From the NCBI GenBank assembly GCA_013393545.1, contig JABXHG010000146.1:1-10011 (forward strand): 10,011 nucleotides of DNA. Direction: 5' to 3'. A program made the position numbers and the translations under genes. Source of the DNA: Alteromonadaceae bacterium (lineage in GTDB: Bacteria; Pseudomonadota; Gammaproteobacteria; Pseudomonadales; Oleiphilaceae). The first letter of the stretch is position 1, and every line of letters starts with the position of its first letter. A model generated the notes under the pieces. That model was not told the DNA's origin and did not search any database. It saw only the letters and a program-made list of their open reading frames with translations. Positions 1 through 5,341 of this stretch are shown here, piece by piece.

Positions 1-381
1 CACGATTTCTTCTAATCGTCTTCCTACAAATCGATTGCCCGCCCGGGCGAGACCCTGGAAGGGCTGAGTGAAGATGGCGCCTATATCCAGCGTGGCGGGC
101 GCAAACAGACAATCCTGGCGTTTGACGGGGCCCTGGGCTGGCTGATGAAGGAAGCTGAGCGTGGGCGGAACATCCATCGCTACAAGGGTCTGGGTGAGAT
201 GAACCCCGATCAGCTTTGGGAAACCACCATGGACCCTGAAACCCGCCGGATGATGAAGGTGACCATCGAGGACGCCATTGCCGCGGACCAGATCTTCACG
301 ACCCTGATGGGGGATGATGTGGAGCCGCGCCGGAACTTTATCCAGAGCAATGCGCTGGAGGTCAGCAACCTGGATATTTGA
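1..381 (+). CDS. gyrB: DNA gyrase subunit B, C-terminal fragment (5' end outside the window)
   Basis: GyrB is the ATPase subunit of DNA gyrase; its C-terminal TOPRIM/GyrA-binding part joins GyrA to introduce negative supercoils. Reading frame 1 runs from the left edge to TGA at 379-381. Family landmarks are [20 protein letters not shown] (about codons 60-79), followed by the [22 protein letters not shown] block and a tail ending [10 protein letters not shown], which is typical of GyrB rather than ParE. Oddity: codon 5 of the fragment (13-15) is TAA, in frame, with GyrB-like sequence resuming directly after it ([16 protein letters not shown]). The next in-frame ATG is at 145, which would begin inside the conserved domain and is not a credible start. 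As gyrB is essential, a sequence or assembly error near the edge is more likely than a real truncation. A terminator follows 28 bases after the stop. Confidence 0.9.
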
Positions 382-408
382 TGGTTGCTGTGGGTTTCAG
401 TCAGGCAT

Positions 409-446
409 AAAAAAACGGTGGCATCCGCGAGGAGCCACCGTTTTTT
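409..446 (+). terminator. Rho-independent terminator of gyrB, bidirectional in form
   Basis: A perfect 7-bp GC-rich stem, CGGTGGC (416-422) with GCCACCG (434-440), closes an 11-base loop. It is flanked by seven A (409-415) and six T (441-446), so the stem can extend by A-T pairs and a U-tract is produced in either direction. It lies 28 bases downstream of the gyrB stop and would also stop transcription arriving from the right, although hairpin repeat copy 1 intervenes before the convergent membrane-protein gene. Confidence 0.9.
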
Positions 447-465
447 ATGTTCAGTCGCTAACTCC

Positions 466-582
466 GTGCCAAGTAAGGGGGAGGCCTTTCAAAAACACGC
501 TGTGAATACATCCGTGTAACGCTCGAGCTCCGCCATCCATGGCTCCGCACGGTTTTTGAAAGGCCTCCCCCTTACTCGGCAC
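466..582 (+). repeat. Hairpin repeat copy 1 (long inverted-arm intergenic element)
   Basis: Arms 472-496 and 552-576 are perfectly complementary over 25 bp. After one mismatch (471/577) the stem resumes for 5 bp, GTGCC (466-470) with GGCAC (578-582). The 55-base interior holds two small hairpins with a similar loop, TACA-TCCG-TGTA (507-518) and GCC-ATCCAT-GGC (532-543), separated by CTCGAGCTC. Interior and inner arm match copy 2 (5221-5337, opposite orientation), while the outer arm sequence is different. It fills the gap between the gyrB terminator and the stop codon of the convergent membrane-protein gene. Not a simple transposon end: the outer arms are not shared between copies. Confidence 0.85.
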
Positions 583-600
583 TCAGAGTGAACCTCTGAT

Positions 601-1359
601 TCAGCTCTGCTCTTTCTTCCTTTGCTTTTCCTTCTCTTTCTCCACCAAGTGCGGCGCCATCACCTCTTCCAGGGTATAACCAGTCAGCCGTCGAATGGTG
701 CGCCACAGATAATAGAAAATCAGCATCATCATCACCATCGAGGGAATGGCGATCATCGGGTAGCTGACCAGAGTCATCCGCCCCAGTTCTTCGTTGAACG
801 CCTCTGTGCCGGACGGGCTGACGACGATCCATTTGGCCAGGACGTAATTCATGATCGAAGAGAACAGGAAAGTCCCGGCGAAGAAGTAGCTGGCTTTGAG
901 CAGCCGGTTTTCAAATTCTTCGATACCGCCCCGTTCCTCAAGGGAGGCCTGAATCTTGTCCACATCCAGAACGTTGGGGTTGTACAACAGCGTGCGAACC
1001 AGCGGGTATTTGGTACGGGTTGAGATAAGCACCGCCAGACCAATGATGGCGGGCACCGCCGCTTCCTTGATGGCCAGCCATCCCGCGTCCAGTTCAAGCA
1101 GGCCGATCCCCCCGGTCAGCGCCACGCTGATCAGGCCCAGCAGGGCAATAAAGTTTTTCTTGCGATAGCGGATTAGCTCGAAAAGGCCCCAGCCCAGGGG
1201 AAAGGCCAGACCGATAATCAGGGCATTGACGCTACCCAGGTGCTCATCTCCGCTAAACTTCATCAGAATAGCGGACGGAATGATGATGCTGACCAGAAGG
1301 TCAATCCACGGGCGGGGTTTGTGATCGGGTGTTGTGTTCGGTGCAGAATTGGCAGTCAT
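601..1359 (-). CDS. VC0807-family multi-pass inner-membrane protein
   Basis: 252 residues from the chosen ATG at 1359. Six hydrophobic stretches are visible, near residues 18-35, 42-63, 70-90, 95-113, 157-180 and 196-221, so this is a polytopic inner-membrane protein. The stretches SIIIPSAILMKF, GGIGLLELDAGWLAIKEA and PLVRTLLYNPNVLDVD, and the TEAFNEELGRMTLVSYP segment before the last helix, fit what I recall of the VC0807 family, whose function is unknown. The C-terminus is a charged cytoplasmic-type tail rich in E and K. A start 12 codons upstream (1395) is possible but lies inside the gabT terminator hairpin; the ATG at 1359 has AGGA six bases before it. The gene is separated from gabT by that terminator, so it probably depends on read-through or on a promoter I could not identify. 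Family assignment is from memory and moderately sure. Confidence 0.72.
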   Translation of the reverse strand: MTANSAPNTTPDHKPRPWIDLLVSIIIPSAILMKFSGDEHLGSVNALIIGLAFPLGWGLFELIRYRKKNFIALLGLISVALTGGIGLLELDAGWLAIKEAAVPAIIGLAVLISTRTKYPLVRTLLYNPNVLDVDKIQASLEERGGIEEFENRLLKASYFFAGTFLFSSIMNYVLAKWIVVSPSGTEAFNEELGRMTLVSYPMIAIPSMVMMMLIFYYLWRTIRRLTGYTLEEVMAPHLVEKEKEKQRKKEQS

Positions 1360-1370
1360 GCAGGATCCTG

Positions 1371-1442
1371 AAAACAAAAAAGGCGGCGAAACCATCGGGT
1401 TCCGGGCTAACCGGAACAGTATACGATGATAACGCCGCCTTT
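1371..1442 (-). terminator. Rho-independent terminator of gabT
   Basis: Read on the minus strand, 31 bases after the gabT stop, is a long two-tier hairpin. The outer stem pairs plus-strand 1379-1388 with 1433-1442 (AAAGGCGGCG/CGCCGCCTTT). Inner stems pair CATCG (1393-1397) with CGATG (1424-1428) and GTTCCGG (1399-1405) with CCGGAAC (1411-1417). The hairpin is followed on the minus strand by TTTTTTGTTTT (1381-1371). On the plus strand only three T follow, so it is directional for gabT. The U-tract ends 11 bases before the ATG of the next gene and overlaps its leader. Confidence 0.85.
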
Positions 1443-1473
1443 CGCGATCCTGCGGATCAGTGGTTAACGCCTA

Positions 1474-2751
1474 TCAGGCACCCACTTCCTGCAGGGCTTC
1501 TTCAACAATCTTCAGGCCTTCTTCCAGTACCTCGTCTTCGATGGTAACGGGCATCAGGAAGCGGATGGTGTTGCCGAACAGACCACAGCTGAGCAGAATC
1601 AGGCCTTTTTCCTTCGCCTTCTTGGTGATGGCGGCGGCAAGCTCGGGCTTCGGCTTGTGGTTGTCCTTGGTTTCTACCAGTTCGAATGCTGCCATGGCAC
1701 CCAGGTTACGGGCATTGGCTACGTGTTCGAACTTGCCTTCCCACTGCTTGAAGCGTTCATTCAGCTTCTCGCCCAGGCGCTGGCTCTTGCCGAGAATGTC
1801 TTCTTCCTTGAACACATCAAATACTGCCAGTGCTGCCGCGCAGGCGGTCGGGCTGCCGGTGTAGGTGCCGCCCAGGGAGTTCGGGCCGGAAGAATCCATC
1901 ACCTTGTCGGTACCGACGATGGCGGAAATCGGCATACCGTCGGCCATGGATTTGGCCATGGTCATAATATCCGGCTGTACATCGCTGTGTTCGATGGCGA
2001 ACATTTTGCCGGTACGGCCAAAGCCGCTCTGCACTTCGTCGACAATCATCAGGATGTCGTTGTCGTCACAGATTTTGCGAATTTTCTGCAGGAATTCGGC
2101 GGACGCGGCATAGAAACCGCCCTCGCCCAGAACCGGTTCGATAACGATGGCTGCGGTGTGACTGGCAGGAGAATCCGCCTTCATGGTCATTTCCAGGCCA
2201 CGCAGGGCTTCGTCTTCGCTGACACCGTGGTATGGCACCGGATAAGGGGCGCGATAGACCTGGCCGGGCATCGGGCCGAAATCGTTCTGGTAAGGCGCTG
2301 CTTTACCGTTCATGGCCATGGTCATGAAGGTACGGCCGTGATAACCGCCGGTGAAGCAGATCACGTTGTCTTTCCTGGTGGCAGCACGAGCGATCTTCAG
2401 TGCGTTTTCCAGTGCTTCAGCGCCAGAGTTGGCCAGCATAACTTTGGCGTCACCCTTAACCGGTACAACACCAGCCAGCTTTTCGGCCAGTTTTACATAG
2501 CCTTCATACGGCATAACGGTCTGGCAGGTGTGCATCACCTTATCCAGCTGCGCCTTGACCGCTTCCACCACCTTCGGGTGACGATGGCCAACGTTCAGTA
2601 CACCGATACCACCGGCGAAATCGATCATGCGCTTGCCGTCAGCATCCCAGAGTTCTGCGTTCAGTGCGTGATCAGCAAACTGTTCGTTCGGGCTGGCTGC
2701 CCCGGCTGCTACGTAACGTTCTTTAAGTGCCTGCAATTCTTTGTTGCTCAC
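1474..2751 (-). CDS. gabT: 4-aminobutyrate aminotransferase (class III PLP aminotransferase)
   Basis: GabT transfers the amino group of 4-aminobutyrate to 2-oxoglutarate, giving succinate semialdehyde and glutamate; related enzymes act on 5-aminovalerate or beta-alanine. Length is 425 residues, matching E. coli GabT (426). Visible residues: NSGAEALENALK at 108-119 (PLP phosphate site), GYHGR at 136-140 (aromatic Tyr, Arg140), Glu210 in LGEGGFY, IVDEVQSGFGRTG at 236-248 with Asp238 (pyridine nitrogen), Lys267 in MTMAKSMADG (Schiff base) and Arg397 in NTIRFLMP (carboxylate binding). All expected catalytic residues are present. The start is GTG at 2751-2749, preceded by GGGAG at 2765-2761 with 9-base spacing; no in-frame ATG fits better. 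It stands alone with its own terminator and without gabD beside it, so the operon context does not fix the substrate. Confidence 0.93.
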   Translation of the reverse strand: MSNKELQALKERYVAAGAASPNEQFADHALNAELWDADGKRMIDFAGGIGVLNVGHRHPKVVEAVKAQLDKVMHTCQTVMPYEGYVKLAEKLAGVVPVKGDAKVMLANSGAEALENALKIARAATRKDNVICFTGGYHGRTFMTMAMNGKAAPYQNDFGPMPGQVYRAPYPVPYHGVSEDEALRGLEMTMKADSPASHTAAIVIEPVLGEGGFYAASAEFLQKIRKICDDNDILMIVDEVQSGFGRTGKMFAIEHSDVQPDIMTMAKSMADGMPISAIVGTDKVMDSSGPNSLGGTYTGSPTACAAALAVFDVFKEEDILGKSQRLGEKLNERFKQWEGKFEHVANARNLGAMAAFELVETKDNHKPKPELAAAITKKAKEKGLILLSCGLFGNTIRFLMPVTIEDEVLEEGLKIVEEALQEVGA

Positions 2752-2785
2752 TGTGTCATTCTCCCTGGGTTCAGGTTAAAAGTTT

Positions 2786-2814
2786 CCTATACAGTGTAGG
2801 TAGTCCAGTCTCAG
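2786..2814 (-). promoter_or_regulatory. Possible sigma-70 promoter of gabT
   Basis: On the minus strand CTGAGA (2814-2809) and TATAGG (2791-2786) are separated by 17 bases, which would place a transcript start about 28 bases before the gabT GTG. Both boxes match the consensus only in part, so this is the best candidate by position rather than a clear promoter. No repressor operator is evident. Confidence 0.3.
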
Positions 2815-2870
2815 GAAACAAACCCCCTGTCCTTGTTATCCGGCCGGCTCGTTTCGAAACTGTAGTTTGG

Positions 2871-3092
2871 TCAGGCGTTGCTTTTGTCTGCCCGCTCCAC
2901 ATCGGCCGGAGTGGCATCCGGGCGAGCGTAGCGAATGTTGTCCGCCACGGTGCCATGGAACAAGGCCGGGTTCTGGCGCACCAGTGCAAAGTACTGGCGT
3001 AACGCATTGAGCGACAACGTCGCTGTGTCGACCCCATCAATCAGAATCCTGCCCTTACCGGGTTGATAAACGCCACAACCAGTTTTAAGGCC
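2871..3092 (-). pseudogene. Remnant of an ABC-exporter ATPase domain, frameshifted and truncated
   Basis: The minus strand from 3092 to TGA at 2873-2871 encodes GKGRILIDGVDTATLSLNAL, then a Q-loop block RQNPALFHGTVADNIRYARP and DATPADVERADKSNA before the stop. This is the stretch between Walker A and the signature motif of an ABC exporter. Walker A upstream and the LSGGQ, Walker B and H-switch downstream are missing. At its 5' side the ABC-like frame moves: the neighbouring frame reads ALKLVVAFINP just before GKGRILIDG, as if one base had been lost near 3057-3062. It differs from the same region of the intact exporter to the right (GAIRIDGQDI...VVPQDTVLFNDTLYRNLAYG), so it comes from a different exporter. 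No start codon or ribosome site supports expression. Confidence 0.75.
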
Positions 3093-3199
3093 TTACGATG
3101 TCGGGTGTTAATGGTGTGCCTCCTGCGTGCGGGCTACTGTAAACTCTGGCCACTATACGGTTTGTACTCGTAACAAGACCTGTCATAGATCCGGAGCAA

Positions 3200-3394
3200 G
3201 CACGCATGGGCGGTAGCGCTTTCCGGGACACGCTGTAAATACCCCTGCGGGGTCCGGCCAGCAATTACAAATTGCTGGTGTTCGGCTGTCGCATGAAGCG
3301 ATGCTTCATAAGCGCTCGGCCTCACCCCTTTACGCTCGACAAAAGCCGTCCCTGGCTTTTGACGGTCCCGGAAAGCGCTACCACCCAAACGTGC
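3200..3394 (+). repeat. Hairpin repeat copy 3 (larger, multi-hairpin variant)
   Basis: Arms 3212-3229 and 3365-3382 are perfectly complementary (18 bp). With mismatches they extend through TGGG/CCCA (3207-3210/3384-3387) to GCACG/CGTGC (3200-3204/3390-3394). Inside are hairpins CCCC-TGC-GGGG (3242-3252), CCAGCAATT-ACA-AATTGCTGG (3258-3278), ATGAAGC-GAT-GCTTCAT (3293-3309) and CAAAAGCC-GTCCCT-GGCTTTTG (3340-3361). It is alignable with copies 1 and 2 at both ends: GCTTTCC..GACACGCTG on the left, and GCTCG-GCCTCACC then TCCCTGGCT..ACGGT..GAAAG on the right. The two middle hairpins are extra. It ends 9 bases before the AGGAG of the ABC exporter gene, so it could form part of that gene's leader. 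Short reading frames inside it are by-products of the repeat. Confidence 0.8.
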
Positions 3395-3419
3395 CCCAAA
3401 TTAGGAGTTAATCTCAACA

Positions 3420-5213
3420 GTGCGCGCCTACGCCGACAACGACTACCCCGCTGACCACAAACCGGACTGGAAAGTGATCGCGGGTCTGTGGCCCTATCTG
3501 GCCGAATTCCGGGGCCGGGTGGTCCTGGCCCTGGCCCTGCTGGTGCTGGCCAAACTGGCGACCGTCGCCACCCCAATTGCCCTGAAATACATTGTGGACT
3601 ACCTGGACCAGAACCGGGGCGCGGACATGCTGCTGTGGATTCCGGTGATCCTGGTGGTGGCTTACGGTTCACTGCGTTTTGGTGCCACGTTATTCAGCGA
3701 ACTGCGGGATGCGGTGTTCGCCCGGGTGGCCGAGCGGGCCATGCGGAGGGTCTCGTTGCGGATCTTCGAGCATTTGCATCAGCGCGAGCTGGGTTTTCAT
3801 CTGGACCGGAAAACCGGTGGCCTGGCGCGGGATATCGAACGGGGCACCAACGGCATCAGTTTTCTATTGCGCTTTACCCTGTTCAACATTGTGCCCACCA
3901 TCCTGGAAATCCTGTTGGTGGCGGGCATTTTGCTGGTGGTCTTCAACGTCGGCTATGTCCTGGCCATTCTGGTGGCGGTGGTCGTGTATGTGGTTTATTC
4001 CATCAAGGTGACCGAGTGGCGCACCAAATACGTCCGCGAGGCCAATGCCCGGGATAACCAGTCCAACTCCCGGGCGGTGGACAGTCTGTTGAACTACGAG
4101 ACGGTAAAGTACTTCAACAACGAGCGCTTTGAAGCCCAGCGTTACGACGCTGACTTGCAGGAGTGGGAGCAGGCCCGGCTGAAAAACCGATTGTCGCTGG
4201 CAACGTTAAACGCCGGCCAGGCACTGATTATCGGACTGGCGTTGATCGTGATTATGGCCATGGCCGTCACCGAAGTGGCCAGTGGTGAGATCACACTGGG
4301 CGACTTCACCATGATCAACGCTTACCTGCTGCAATTATTCATTCCCCTGAATGCGCTGGGCTTTGTCTACCGTGAAATTCGTCAGGCGCTGGTGAACGTG
4401 GAGCGATTGTTTAAACTGCTTGGGGATAAACCCGCGATTGAAGACGCTCCGGACGCCCGGGCGCTGTCTGTGGATAAAGGCGAAGTGCGCTTCGAACATA
4501 TCCACTTTGCCTACCGCGCTGACCGACCGATTCTGCAGGATGTGAATTTCACCATTCCCGCCGGGCACAAGGTGGCGGTGGTGGGTGCCAGTGGTGCCGG
4601 TAAGTCCACCCTCGCCCGTTTGTTTTTCCGGTTCTACGACGTGGATAACGGCGCCATCCGAATTGACGGCCAGGACATTCGCGACGTGACTCAGGACAGC
4701 CTGCGCTCGGCGATTGGCGTGGTGCCGCAAGACACCGTGCTGTTTAACGACACCCTGTATCGCAACCTGGCCTATGGTCGGCCTGATGCCAGTGAAGAAG
4801 AAGTCCACCGAGCCGCCCGCATGGCCCATCTGGAAGACTTTATCCACAGCCTGCCGGAAGGTTATGACACGAAAGTGGGTGAACGTGGCCTGAAACTGTC
4901 CGGCGGCGAAAAACAGCGGGTGGCCATCGCTCGGGTAATCCTGAAGAACCCGCCGTTGCTGATTCTGGACGAGGCCACATCTTCTCTGGATTCTCTGTCA
5001 GAACAGGCCATTCTGGGCGCACTCAAGGAAGTCAGCCGCCAGCGCACCACCCTGGTGATTGCCCACCGGCTGTCGACCATCCGCGATGCCGATACCATTC
5101 TGGTGATGGATGGTGGCCGGATTGTGGAGAGTGGTAGTCATAACCAGTTATTGGCTGCGGCTGGCGACTATGCGCATCTTTGGGAGCAGCAGCACCGAGG
5201 CGGGGATAACTGA
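3420..5213 (+). CDS. Atm1/HMT-type ABC exporter, fused permease and ATPase half-transporter
   Basis: 597 residues, acting as an inner-membrane homodimer. Residues 25-330 form the six-helix transmembrane domain and 355-590 the ATPase. Visible motifs: Walker A GASGAGKS (389-396), Q-loop VVPQDTVLF (Gln437), signature LSGGEKQR (493-500), Walker B LLILDEAT (513-520), D-loop SSLD and switch His549 (VIAHRLST); all intact. The permease carries LLNYETVKYFNNERFEAQRY (223-242), typical of the Atm1/ABCB7/HMT1 group, and NAGQ at 264-267, resembling the Asn-x-x-Gln pair that binds glutathione in bacterial Atm1. Export of glutathione-linked metal or sulfur compounds is therefore likely by family; the substrate is not shown by the sequence. 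Start is GTG at 3420 with AGGAG at 3403-3407, a slightly long 12-base spacing. The gene stands between hairpin repeats 3 and 2, the second beginning 8 bases after its stop. Confidence 0.9.
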   Translation: MRAYADNDYPADHKPDWKVIAGLWPYLAEFRGRVVLALALLVLAKLATVATPIALKYIVDYLDQNRGADMLLWIPVILVVAYGSLRFGATLFSELRDAVFARVAERAMRRVSLRIFEHLHQRELGFHLDRKTGGLARDIERGTNGISFLLRFTLFNIVPTILEILLVAGILLVVFNVGYVLAILVAVVVYVVYSIKVTEWRTKYVREANARDNQSNSRAVDSLLNYETVKYFNNERFEAQRYDADLQEWEQARLKNRLSLATLNAGQALIIGLALIVIMAMAVTEVASGEITLGDFTMINAYLLQLFIPLNALGFVYREIRQALVNVERLFKLLGDKPAIEDAPDARALSVDKGEVRFEHIHFAYRADRPILQDVNFTIPAGHKVAVVGASGAGKSTLARLFFRFYDVDNGAIRIDGQDIRDVTQDSLRSAIGVVPQDTVLFNDTLYRNLAYGRPDASEEEVHRAARMAHLEDFIHSLPEGYDTKVGERGLKLSGGEKQRVAIARVILKNPPLLILDEATSSLDSLSEQAILGALKEVSRQRTTLVIAHRLSTIRDADTILVMDGGRIVESGSHNQLLAAAGDYAHLWEQQHRGGDN

Positions 5214-5220
5214 GAAGCTA

Positions 5221-5337
5221 GGGTGTCAGTGTGGTAGGCCTTTCCAGAACCGTGCGGAGCCATGGATGGCGGAGCTCGAGCGCCACATGGACGTGCCGCA
5301 GGAGCGTGTTTTGGAAAGGCCTACCACACTGACGCCC
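5221..5337 (-). repeat. Hairpin repeat copy 2 (inverted relative to copy 1)
   Basis: Arms 5225-5246 and 5312-5333 are perfectly complementary over 22 bp. They extend outward through a T-G pair to GGG/CCC (5221-5223/5335-5337) and inward through GAAC/GTTT (5247-5250/5308-5311) with one G-T, for 30 paired positions. Read on the minus strand the interior matches copy 1: CAAAACACGCT, a small hairpin CACG-TCCA-TGTG (5295-5284), GCGCTCGAGCTCC, then GCC-ATCCAT-GGC. AGGCCTTTC is shared with copy 1 but the outer arm (GTCAGTGTGGT against AGTAAGGGGG) is not. It starts 8 bases after the ABC exporter stop and ends 5 bases before the recD stop. No other terminator is present here, so it probably ends both transcripts. 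Confidence 0.88.
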
Positions 5338-5341
5338 GGGG

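Noticed and set aside
2748..2759. Three-codon upstream frame ATG ACA CAG TGA whose stop overlaps the gabT GTG
   Set aside because: The ATG has only one base between it and GGGAG, too close for initiation, while the GTG has proper spacing; overlap is probably chance.
1657..2799. 380-codon plus-strand open frame opposite gabT
   Set aside because: It is the antisense shadow of a high-GC gene with all GabT catalytic residues on the other strand; its protein is rich in His/Gly with no recognisable domain.
3093..3199. Possible promoter near TATACG (3154-3159)
   Set aside because: No acceptable -35 box at the right distance; no confident regulatory signal in this stretch.
3134..3388. 84-codon minus-strand frame starting TTG (MGGSAFRDRQKPG...) and a 10-codon plus-strand frame at 3206
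   Set aside because: Both begin in the two complementary arms of hairpin repeat 3, so they encode the same GGSAFRD start on opposite strands; by-products of the repeat, not genes.
3200..3394. Integron attC site or CRISPR-like array
   Set aside because: No GTTRRRY/RYYYAAC core pair flanking gene cassettes and no integrase; the hairpins differ from each other and are not regularly spaced repeats.
3930..3940. Single GCTGGTGG (E. coli Chi) in the ABC exporter gene
   Set aside because: One 8-mer in 10 kb of GC-rich coding DNA is expected, and Chi of this organism need not be the E. coli sequence.
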